A DNA stretch of 64,000 bases from Caprella mutica (taxonomy: Eukaryota > Arthropoda > Malacostraca > Amphipoda > Caprellidae), in the NCBI GenBank assembly GCA_947561585.1, contig CANNZV010002473.1, positions 1-64,000 of the forward strand. Reading direction: 5' to 3'. The notes under the pieces are model-generated. The model did not search any database. It worked only from the letters and a program-made list of their open reading frames with translations, and was not told the origin of the DNA. Every line of letters begins with the position of its first letter. The first letter of the stretch is position 1. The position numbers and the translations under genes were made by a program. This document shows, piece after piece, positions 50,173 through 60,596 of the stretch.

Positions 50173-52683
50173 TATCTCTTTTAGGTACAGCTAAGTAACT
50201 TACTTAAAATCAGAGGCTTTGGGAAGCGTTTCACTAGTCTGCTAAGGTAGGTAGTCCGTAGAATCGATCGCGTGACATTTTACGTAGCCTAGTTAGTACC
50301 TGGGCAGGTAAAGAGTAAAGTCGATAATAAGGACACTAAATGTCATTTGAAAGCACATCTCACTCTGTTAAGTAACTGTAAATACAGTATAAAATTAGGC
50401 CTCCCTGGTTTATAGCAATATATTAGGAATATCTAGCATAGGAACTTGGTTCATTGGAAATGTTGTCCACTGTAGTCTGTATAGATCGATAAACAGTCTA
50501 ACTCTATAGAAAAATACAATTAAGTAACTTTTAAAAGAATAAATATTATTTGGATAATTTATACGTATCACATCACTCATTAAATCCATTCACTATTTAA
50601 CTACTTGTATTCAATAAATAAACCGGCATCTAGAGGTTCACAAGTCGAGTTTTCAGTCACTGATGCCAGAGCGAATGGCACATAACACACACACTAACGC
50701 TGAGTCCAAAAGGCAACTGACTGCTCACTCTAACTTGCGGAACTCCAGTTTCAGAAAATTGAACAACGGGTTGAACTTCCTCTGCTAAATCGTTAAAACA
50801 ATAGTGCTGAGATTAGAAAGACAGGATAGGGGTGGAGGGAGGAGTTGCATCTTATGCCACTAATGACAGCAGTTTATCTCATACCTAATAGTCATCGGTA
50901 CCTACATTGAATAGCTTTTCGAAAACCTGTTGCTGAATGGATGGATGGATGGATCGTTTGGATGAGATTAGAAATGCGTTATCCTGTTGTATGATAGCGT
51001 GTAATATGGCACCTTAATGTTTATATCATAGACATAAATCGTAAAAAGTGTTCGCGCCTTGAATGCAGAGAGAGAAAGGATGATTTTTAACTGCATTGGC
51101 ACATGCTAAATAGAGGGAAGAAACATGAAATGAAAAACTGTACTATGTAGAGCAGTGACATGTAACCGTATTCAATATTCTACCAAATGTACATTGTTGA
51201 CAACCTATTTAATGATTATTATTTAATTTATTTTTCTTTCATGATGCGCAGTCGAAAATATTCATTCTGAATCTGCATAATAATGAATGAGACTGTGTCA
51301 TCAAAATGAAATGATAGAGAATTAGTCGCTTCTCATCTTGTGAATCATTGTTATTAATAACATTTTAAAGTGAGATATGAATTTGAAAAATAAATACGAA
51401 GGTTTTCTTTGCACCAAATATTATCATTAGCCAATTATTTCTTTCTATCAGCGGTACATGGTTATGGCAAAGATAGATGATTAGATTCTAATCAATGGGT
51501 TCAATTAGTGTTTTTTTAGCACTGCAATAACATGCGAATAAGTTAATCCGTCATGACGTTGTTTTCGTTGTTCTTCTTTTATTTGTTTCATCAAATGACA
51601 CCGAATAGGAGTGATGTGAAGAACATGGGATAGATTTAAGGTACACCAAAAATAATATCGAACCCAAAACTGAGTAGTGAGGTATACCGCTTTGCAAAGG
51701 TGAAATACCTTAAATTTTCTTCAATCAAGATCTAAAATTCTATTCTATTATTATATACGAAACGGAGTTATCTTGTTAAATAATTATTGACAAAAGATAC
51801 AGTTCTATCACAAAATATCTTTGCAACACGTAATTAAAAACGTTCCGCAGGAATTTTTTTAAATTTGTAAAAAGTATTTTGATGAAAATAGCAAGACCTC
51901 GTTTCCAATTTTCTTCAATTGCATAATAAAATACTAGGTTGTGATTGATAACTTCTTTTCCAGACGAATATATCCCATGACAAATTGTCTAATTTGATAA
52001 TTTAGATAGAGTCAGTACTAATAGATAGGCAAGATGATTGATAGGGTGAAATCGAAAGATATTACCACTTACAGCCATCTTTAAAGACGTGTAAAATAAA
52101 TAGTAGAAAGTCTAGCAACTCAATTTGTCGATAATTTCATCAATTAGGGTCTATATTATGAAATTCTTATTAAAATAAATGTGATAAGTAAATAAATATA
52201 AACAACATACTCTTTGAAATGATGCATTTAAAATTATATGACAGATTTCATAATAATATTTTTTTGCAGAAACAGCAAACCTCCACCAAATTTAATCTAA
52301 TTTTTTTTTTGTAAAAACTGATACTTTTTGAGATATGAGGGTTTAAAGTTATTTATTTCCTATGCATTACTGAAGGATTGAGAACTTGAAAATACTCGTG
52401 TCTTCATTGAAATTTCTCAAATATTATAGATTTTAATGTAGTTTGTTGTAGCCGCTAGTTTACAACATCAGAATTTTTTTATTTAAATTTAATTTGGTAG
52501 GGGTCGTCCAATGGGAAAGATCCAGAATTTTGTTTTCGAATTTCATGAGACTGGTACAAAATTCAAATTTAAAATGAGAAACATCACTCTGGTACGTCAC
52601 ACTCACCTAGCTGTGATATTTCTAATTAAGGTCAGTGAGGTCAATGTCACGTCACATGAGAAACAATAAAACATCTTCAGTGT
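50173..52683. other. Long gene-free stretch
   Basis: No gene recognised. A dispersed fragment near 52436-52465 is shared with 35194-35221. A short (ATGG)n tract lies at about 50936-50952. Confidence 0.5.
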
Positions 52684-53232
52684 GTCACTGTGAGATGTAG
52701 ATCACTGTAGAGTCATTGCCTCGTGACTGTAAGATGTAGATCACAGTAGAGTCATTGCCTCATCACTGTGAGATGTAGATCACTGTAGAGTCATTGTCTC
52801 ATCACTGTGAGATGTAGATCACTGTAGAATCATTGCCTCATCACTGTGAGATGTAGATCACTGTAGAGTCATTGTCTCATCACTGTGAGATGTAGATCAC
52901 TGTAGAGTCATTGCCTCATCACTGTGAGATGTAGATCACTGTTGAGTCATTGCCTCATCACTGTGAGATGTAGATCACTGTAGAGTCATTGTCTCATCAC
53001 TGTGAGATGTAGATCACTGTAGAGTCATTGTCTCATCACTGTGAGATGTAGATCACTGTAGAATCATTGCCTCATCACTGTGAGATGTAGATCACTGTAG
53101 AGTCATTGTCTCATCACTGTGAGATGTAGATCACTGTAGAATCATTGTCTCGTCACTGTGAGATGTAGATCACTGTAGAGTCATTGCCTCATCACTGTGA
53201 GATGTAGATCACTGTAGAGTCATTGCCTCGTG
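52684..53232. repeat. 39-bp minisatellite, about 14 copies
   Basis: Unit ATCACTGTGAGATGTAGATC + ACTGTAGAGTCATTGCCTC with GTCTC and AGAATC variants. The first and last copies are marked by CTCGTGACT. Confidence 0.96.
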
Positions 53233-53687
53233 ACTAGCCGTCACTGTGAACTCATTGCCAAAGTAAAAAATAATATCTAATCATTTTACTCATCTAAAAT
53301 TTCAATGCAATCAAGTGTCAATATTATTTTTCATACTTAAAAGTTAATTCTATAAATTTAATTATATTTCTTAATCAAAGTTTAAAATTCTCACATATTT
53401 GTTATTAATTCTATTTAAACGTTGAGTTTAAATAACCTCTTGATTATATAAATTTCCCATTGATTTTTGATCTTTTTCATTAAATTCTAGTAATTTGACT
53501 AATTTTCTCATTTAAAGTTTAAAATTCTCGCATATTTGTTATCAATTTTTTCCATTAATTTTTTCTTGACAAAAAAATAATTTTATAATAGAAAATTACC
53601 TTTTTGTCATTTCATCAAATTGGCTTCTAAACTTTATACCGAAAGAAGATGTAAAAATTACTCCTGTGGGTTGAACTGTGATCAATA
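53233..53687. other. AT-rich spacer
   Basis: A loosely repeated AAAGTTTAAAATTCTC(A/G)CATATT occurs near 53379 and 53514. No gene. Confidence 0.5.
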
Positions 53688-53862
53688 GGGTTGTGACAAT
53701 ACGCATTTAAAATCATAAATCCTGAAAATATTATAGACGGATTGAATTAAAGAGTATTGAATGGTTCTACACTAAAGGTATATAGTATTCAATACCATTT
53801 CATTCAGTTTCGTTTGTGATATTCTTAAGATCTATGATTTTAAGAGCATATTGTCACAACCC
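53688..53862 (-). mobile_element. MITE family A, copy 3 (inverted)
   Basis: A 175-bp element with ends GGGTTGTGACAATA and ATTGTCACAACCC, flanked by TA on both sides, in opposite orientation to copies 1 and 2. It is the same length as copy 1. Confidence 0.9.
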
Positions 53863-54611
53863 TAGTGATCAACAATTTTATTTTTATAACGCAACACTGC
53901 AGATGAATTAGTTTCTTCCTATATATGTATGTATATATGTTTACCTATGCTCTGCTCTGTGTTTTTTTTTTCTTTCTTCTGTTCTCTTTCTTTCTCCTTT
54001 TTTCTGTTATTTAATATTTAATTGCCCAAAAGATCTATTTAGATCTATAAAAGGGCTTGAATTGAAGAAAAATTATAACAAGATGTAACTTTGTACTATG
54101 TTTTTTTTTTTCAATAAATCTATTATCCTATTATCCTATTAAAATAAAAAAATAAACAATTTTTTTTAATTCAAAATTCACCTCGTTCAGCATTCTTGAG
54201 CTTTTCAAATTCATGGATTTACAATAAAAACAAATAGTTACGTTTTACGAAGATACTTAAATAATAATGGATGAATAATAAATAGGAAGTTAAAAAAGGT
54301 AAACTTATTTTTGTGAACATTTATTCAGATCAATTATGCATTGCATATGTTTACTTATCCGAAACAAGAAACTAAAAGAAAACAATGTTCTATTTTCAAA
54401 TAAGTTTCCACAAAGACAGACATTTTCATTAGTATTTTCTTCATTGTGCATATGAAGATATAACTAGAAAAGATACAACCTTTTCTTGTATTTTTATTAT
54501 GTGTATCAAGAATGGGAAAAAAGAGGACATCTGGAAAGTAGCTTAATAGATACAACATAATAAAAAGTACATAATATTGAATCTAATCAAAAATAATTAA
54601 TTTCGAATATT
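53863..54611. other. Pyrimidine tract and possible retroelement tail
   Basis: A nearly pure T/C tract lies at 53961-54009. At 54095-54140 poly-T is followed by CAATAAATC and a repeated TATTATCC, which resembles the 3' end of some non-LTR retrotransposons; there is no coding sequence to confirm this. The rest is the downstream flank of the zinc-finger gene. Confidence 0.4.
54493..54498 (-). terminator. Candidate poly(A) signal of the zinc-finger gene
   Basis: AATAAA on the minus strand, 114 bases past the stop codon and the first such hexamer downstream. A second is at 54320-54325. Confidence 0.4.
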
Positions 54612-56418
54612 TTAGTGGTGACTATTAACGTGAGAATTTAAAGTTCTCTCACAGCTGTAAAATGCATAACAATTTTCTACCGTGCAGTAGTATATTTTGT
54701 TAGCACCCTCGCCATGCTTCTCGTAATGGTGTCTGTCCAAACTCCCCTTCGATTGGTAAGGTCTGTAGCAAATAGGGCATTCGAAAGGACTGGGGTTGGG
54801 TTCTTCCAGAGTGTCCACTTCAGTAAAAGGGAGCTCTGAATGTCCAAAGCTGGGGAAATGGTCCAACTGGGTCAGCTGGCCCTGGGCTAGATCCGTTTCA
54901 AAAGGAGATGCTGCAAAATAGTTTATAATCATTATTCCAATTGAAGTAAAAAGTAAATAGTGCGTATAAAGTTTTCATTCAAAACCTAGAAGCTATATTA
55001 CAGTACAGGCAAGGAACAATATCAATTGTTAATCCATTTCAACCACCAATTATTGCAGAAACTTATTGCATTCGAAAAGCTAGTGTACGGAATAGTTTCA
55101 ATCTGCTACGCGTCACAATGAAATGTTTTATGTAAAGTTTTGGAAGTACCTACTATTATTAGTTAGTTCTTTACCTTCATTCCTAATCACAGGTGTGATT
55201 TCATTCCTAATCACAGGTGTGATTTCATTCCTAATCACAGGTGTGATTTCATTCCTAATCACACCTGTGATTTCATTCCTAATCACAGGTGTGATTTCGA
55301 TGTCCCTTCCTCGGCTAATCTCTTCCCTTTGTCTAGCTGCTTGCAACTCTGAAAAAATAAATAATCTTATTTTTTTATTTCGAAATAGTCTTTGACAATT
55401 AGTTCAATTTTGGTAAATAAGTAATACTAATAAAATATGAATGAATATGAAAGATATAGAAATTGACTTCAGAATTAGCATGCAGATTTTTGGAGGTAAA
55501 TTGCTATGATAATATAGAGATGATGTGTTCGATAGACTTACCTCTGATGAAAGCTTCTGTGTAGATCTGCTGCGTGTTAGATTCAGTGCAGAGGGAAGTG
55601 AAGGATTGGGGGAGAAATGGGGGTGGATTGGGAGAAGTGAAGGATTGGGGGAGAAATGGGAGTGGAGTGGGAGAAGTGATGGATTGAGGGAGAAATGGGG
55701 GTGGAGTGGGAGAAGTGAAGGATTGGGGGAGAGATGGGGGTGGAGTGGGAGAAGTGAAGGATTGGGGGAGAAATGGTAGTGGGGTGGGGGAAGTGAAGGA
55801 TTGGGGGAGAAATGGTAGTGGGGTGGGGTAATTGAGGGTTTGGGGGAGAAAGGGATTGAGGGAAGTGGATGGGAGAAGAAGAGGAGAGAATGGGAATTGG
55901 GGAATGAAAGTAGTAGCAAAATATGAAGGAGGAAAAGGAGATGGGAAATGATCAGACGAAGATGGTGAATAATCGTTCGATGGTGATGAATTTGGTGACA
56001 AGGAAGGGGATGTATGGGAAGATTGGGGAGAGTAAGAATGTTCCCCATCACTATTCCCCACTGAAGAATTGGAGGGAAGATTTTCTTGCTGAGCATTCGA
56101 CTGAAAACAGAAAAATAAAAAGTTACATACAAGATGTGAGGAAAAAGCTAATCTGTCTTCTTCTCTTTACACCCACATATAACTTCCTGATAGATTTGTT
56201 TTCTTTTGAACAGTGAGCGTCACTTTTAAATTACAGAATTAGAGAACTATGAGCAACATAATAAAGTACCCTTTCCGTGGTAGTACATTAGTTCTGAATA
56301 GTAAAAAAATAAGTAAAATATTCCTATTTAATATAAATATAACAAAAATATTTACCAATACACCTGTCCTCAAATACTGAATGACCAACAGCTGTTGTGG
56401 TGTCAAGTTGTTATCCAT
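54612..56418 (-). CDS. C2H2 zinc-finger protein, four exons, 364 residues
   Basis: Exons (minus strand): 56418-56356, 56100-55542, 55348-55175, 54910-54612. All introns (255, 193 and 264 bp) are GT-AG with good sites (GTAAAT, GTAAGT, GTAAAG; TTTTCAG, TTTTTCAG, TTTTGCAG) and the phases 0, 1, 1 agree. The start is ATG in GACATGG, with an in-frame TAG 48 bases upstream. Residues 1-21 begin MDNNLTPQQLLVIQYLRTGV; 22-105 are Ser/Pro rich; 106-183 hold six 13-residue repeats (LPQSFTSPTPLPF type); 208-225 are charged; 226-265 hold five ITPVIRNE repeats. Two zinc fingers follow: C310, C313, H326, H331 (CX2CX12HX4H) and C341, C346, H359, H363 (CX4CX12HX3H). By family knowledge such fingers bind DNA, RNA or protein in the nucleus; the specific role and family are not recognised. 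Two fingers alone give limited DNA specificity. No transcript evidence is available. Confidence 0.85.
55175..55312 (-). repeat. 24-bp coding minisatellite in exon 3
   Basis: Five in-frame copies encode ITPVIRNE (one ITGVIRNE). Each unit contains a 16-bp imperfect palindrome, AATCACACCTGTGATT on the coding strand. In the variant copy (55257-55272) the same 16-mer is present as its exact reverse complement. A multiple of three preserves the frame. Confidence 0.95.
55595..55848 (-). repeat. 39-bp coding minisatellite in exon 2
   Basis: Six full copies and a partial one encode LPQSFTSPTPLPF-type 13-residue units. On the + strand the array is strongly G-rich (GGATTGGGGGAGAAATGGGG). Open frames on the opposite strand here are shadows. 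Confidence 0.95.
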
Positions 56419-56700
56419 GTCTGATGACTTTTCAATATGACTGCTTGGTTTAAACTGACCCTACCAAGCATTACCAAGCATCAGTTTATTCTTTCCCGTG
56501 GACACAGCGCTTCCTATTGTTTCCTTATTCTGGTGTGGGATTTGGAAGGAAATGGTAACCAATCGGCATGGAGAATATATGCCCCGCCCAATCTCCAAAT
56601 AACCCTGTTTTGAAACAGACTGTTTCAGGTACTTGGACAAGCAGTCGGATTAAAGTTGTAGTCAGTTCCCTTAGGAATAAGAAGAAGTTGTAATAGCAAT
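56419..56700 (-). promoter_or_regulatory. 5' flank of the zinc-finger gene
   Basis: The GC content is higher than the surrounding DNA. It holds an inverted CCAAT (GATTGGTTACC on the minus strand, near 56550-56560) and a foldback with GCTTGGT and ACCAAGC arms at 56443-56469, plus a second ACCAAGC at 56474-56480. No TATA box was identified and the transcription start is unknown. Confidence 0.35.
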
Positions 56701-59032
56701 TACTGAAATGTTTCCAGTATTAGAATTTAAATTTATAATTCAATATTTATTAACACACTGTATATTGCTTCATTTTTTAAATTTAAAATCAGACATAGGT
56801 TCTTTCTAAGAAATAATAAATACATTGTTAACAAGAGAGATGTAAGGACAAATGGAAATTTTCTTTTATATAAAATTAGGTACAATAGAATTACCTGATA
56901 TCGTTCGGTATGAATGAGTTGGAACAAAAGAACTTAATAGATATTAAAAAAATATCAGAGTTATTAAAAAAGCATTACAAACATTTCAAATAAATATTTC
57001 AAATTCATCAACTTATAAAATGTTTAATCATTTATACATATAACTCATTCTTTTGATATTAAATCCTATCATTATAATCTTTCTTACATTCAGTATAACC
57101 CATAAAATGTTGGATTTCTCCCTTAGATTATAATTCATTGAATTTAAAATTTATTTACCGTCAGATTTGTAAATTAAATCAAGTTATTTTTTACTAAAAT
57201 TGGAAAATTGGGTGCAGTTACGCATACTAAATTCTTTTAATCTGCCTTAGTCTGTTGTAAAAATTTAAAATAAATTCTAAGTCAATTTATTATCAATAAA
57301 GTCACTTTAGTATAAAAAAACAAGGAATTGGTTCTAAAATTTTAATGCTATAATAAATTGACTGGAGATTTGTTTATTGATTGGGATTAGAATTTTTTTT
57401 ATTTTTTTATTTAACTATTATGAATAAGTTTATTTAAAATCAACCATTTAGATTACTTTGCTAAACAATTGTAAAGCATATAAATAATGATATAAAGGAA
57501 CTTATTCTAAATACTGCATCATCTACAAAGAAGGTGTAATTAAAATAAAATTAGACTCAAAAGAAAATACCTAAGATTGTAAAGTCTTATATTAGGCCTA
57601 TTCTATCTTTATTTAAAATCTTTAATTTGTACAATTATCGCCTGTTGCTTAAGTAACTTACAACTTTATTAAATGTTTCCTTTACGGCATAGTTGAGAAA
57701 TTTTTAGTTAAAATATCATCCAAATTCTACAATGTTTTACATTATCATTTGCTTATGTGATAATTACAGAACACTAATGCTTATTCATTTTATATTCCAT
57801 CAACGATTATTTCTCTGTTTCAATCTGGAGAATAGACCAAACAATGAGAAAAAAATACGGGTCAAATTGACTCATCCTAATATTTTACTCAAAACAAGTC
57901 ATATTGACTCCTAATTCATAGTCAGATTGACTCAGGTAGAGTCAATCAAGAAAAAGACTCCAATATTGGAGATACGCAGCCTTGACTCAAGCAATGAGTC
58001 AGGCTGACTCGCAATTTTTTCTGTTAACATTTTTTTTTTTTTTGTTTACATCCATTATCATTTTTCATATTCAATATAGTATTGGAATTATAGCTGTGGT
58101 GATGCATTAATTAATTAATGTGGTGATGCATTAATTCCCCATCAAGTCCATAGCAACACATCGGTAGTTGCGTAGAAAAAAAAAAACTATAAGAAGCTCC
58201 AGATCGAGTTTTACCAGTTTTTTTAGGTCCCGTTTACACTTAATTGGATTATTGCGGGAATTATTAAAAATTCTCTTCATTGTAAGTTACACAACAGTGA
58301 AAAACTGGAAATAACAGTTTATCAATATAGGAAATAAATACATATACCAATATGAAAATATGCACAAAATCAATGGAGACTTAAATGCACTTTAAGTAGT
58401 TATCTATACTTTAATATTTAATTCAATCTATATATCTAGATAATATAATACGCTACAACATTATTAAAAAAAGTTAGGCTAAGAGACCTGAAAACTTACA
58501 ACTTACTTTATTTATCGAGTTTAATTTTGTTTTCGAATTGCAAATTCAATTGGAATTATCAACCCTTTATTTACAATTGGATAGATAGGATTTAATTCGA
58601 TATACTATCCAGGATATTTTCAGAGGCTATATGATGAAAAAAAAAAAAAAAAAATGTCCACAATGGTTATCATTTTTCTGACTAAATATTAATATATATA
58701 TATTACACGACTGAAAATATTACCTTTTTTATTTACTGATTATTGAAATTGGATCGAAATATGGGAAACATTTTGTTCTATTTCAAATATTTGTTTCTAT
58801 TTCAATTATTTGTTCTTTCTATTAAGAACACTGTTCTCTGATCAATCAATATACTTTAAAGTATATTGACCAATGCACTAATATTTTGGTGCATTATTTT
58901 AAGTAGTAATTTATTGAAAAATTTCATACGGTATTAAAAATTCAAATCTCAAAAAAAGTTGAAAAATAGTTTATCGAAGAGTGAAATAAAATTATAAATT
59001 AATCATGCATAGTATTCACAATAGTATAAATC
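56701..59032. other. AT-rich gene-free stretch
   Basis: No gene. A cluster of TGACTCA/TGAGTCA motifs lies at 57868-58001. Homopolymer runs: T at about 58030-58041, and A at about 58635-58653. Confidence 0.5.
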
Positions 59033-59198
59033 GGGCAAGTTACGAGTAATTGGTGAGTACTACATCGTCGGTCATATCAGAAAAAACAATATAAAAAATT
59101 GTTATTATACAGCAATGTGTAATAAAAATAATATTTTTTTATTGTTTTTTTTTAAATGACCGAAGATGTAGCACTGACCGATAATTCGAAGCTTACCC
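59033..59198. mobile_element. MITE family B (166 bp)
   Basis: Ends GGGCAAGTTACGAGTAATTG and CGATAATTCGAAGCTTACCC. Both arms share the variant CTACATC(G/T)TCGGTCAT. The right flank is TA; the left flank is TC. Confidence 0.88.
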
Positions 59199-59518
59199 TA
59201 GATTTAAAAGTATTTATTTATGTTAATTTTCTAATATTTGACGTGACCTTATTTAGAATTAGTAAAAGAGATATATTCTTTTTATGAGTGATGTAAATTA
59301 GAGAAACAATACAAACTCTAATTACTAAAGAAATATGTTGAAATGATCTAATTAACATGTGTATCTACATTTTTTACATATTATATTAGCATGTTTTTTT
59401 AGTGAACATGAATTAGAATATATGAAACTGTTACTTAATCAAATAGTCAATTCATGTCTATTTTTTCACCTGATGGCATAACAACGACATCTGCACTCAC
59501 ACTGTACATTAGTTATTG
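59199..59518. other. AT-rich spacer
   Basis: Nothing recognised. Confidence 0.5.
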
Positions 59519-59670
59519 ACTGTACATATAAGAATGTTATATAACATGTTATTCCTACGCAAAGTCCTACAGTACAACTTATCTCTTGCATGACTGTACA
59601 TATAAGAATTGTACATGTTATTCCTACGCAAAGTACAACTGTACAACTTATTTCTTGCATGACTGTACAA
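59519..59670. repeat. About 73-bp direct duplication
   Basis: GACTGTACATATAAGAAT, TGTTATTCCTACGCAAAGT and CTTGCATGACTGTACA occur twice in order. The open frame with repeated MQEISCTV is a by-product. Confidence 0.9.
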
Positions 59671-60324
59671 CCTCAAATCAGTACTCTAAGTAGATGATAA
59701 TTTTTCTGAAAAAATATTAATGTGAAGTGAATCCATGGTTTAGGAAATGAGTTACAGGATACAATATTTCTAATATTTGTATGTCAATTGCATTTTAGTT
59801 ATCATTGCAAATAATTGCATATGAATAATATAATTGAAAATAACTAGGTTACTCTTTTCACTCTAAGATGTTATATACAATACTCTTAATCATTATATTA
59901 CTGTGACAATTACCTATTTTACTTAATTGATATCACTTTAATTGTCTTAACTCAATACACTTTTAAATTCTTTTAATGTACATTATAGTTATAGATACTA
60001 ATATAATAAATGTTATTCACAAAACATGTTACCATTAACCATTTCTTTTTAAAATTTATAAATAAATTTTACGAGGTTAGGCTTCTCTAGGATTTTAATC
60101 TATTATTTAATTAGTTCACATATTGTCTACTCAACTGAAATGTTCAATCAGACAATAGAAGCAGACAGACCAGCTTTAAAAGTATTAAACACCAATGTGG
60201 TTAGATAGCCTCATGGTGAAACATTGGAAAAGAAAATGGTTTGTTTCCTCGTCTACGTGGTTCCTTCAGGTAATTTGGGACCCTTCTATTAATCATGTAT
60301 TTTCCAAACTCTCATTAACCAAAG
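59671..60324. other. AT-rich spacer
   Basis: Nothing recognised. Confidence 0.5.
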
Positions 60325-60596
60325 AAATCCATATTTGTTTTAAAAGTTAGTACAATAGTTTTAGATAGGTTACGTTAATCATGTCAGCATTAGAGTGGAG
60401 GATAAGGTAGGTAAATGAATATGAGAAATGAGAGCTGGGAAGTCGCCATCTTTGATTATTAGAGGACAGGCTACTATCCAAATAAATCCATATTTGTTCT
60501 AAAAGTAAGAACAATAGCTTAGAGATAGGTTACGTTAATCATGTCAGAGTAAAGCGAAGGGTAGGTCATGCATATGAGAAATGAGAGCTAGCATTG
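60325..60596. repeat. Local direct duplication of about 115 bp
   Basis: AAATCCATATTTGTT, GATAGGTTACGTTAATCATG and ATATGAGAAATGAGAGCT occur in the same order at 60325-60437 and 60484-60590, with small indels between. Confidence 0.88.

Noticed and set aside
55404..56132. 242-codon minus-strand frame and plus-strand frames at 55525-55779 and 55123-55395
   Set aside because: Out of frame with the splice-consistent zinc-finger model; they are shadows of exons 2 and 3 and their repeats.
59466..59660. 64-codon Cys-rich minus-strand frame
   Set aside because: Reads through a two-copy 73-bp duplication; repeated MQEISCTV is a repeat artefact, not a toxin-like peptide.
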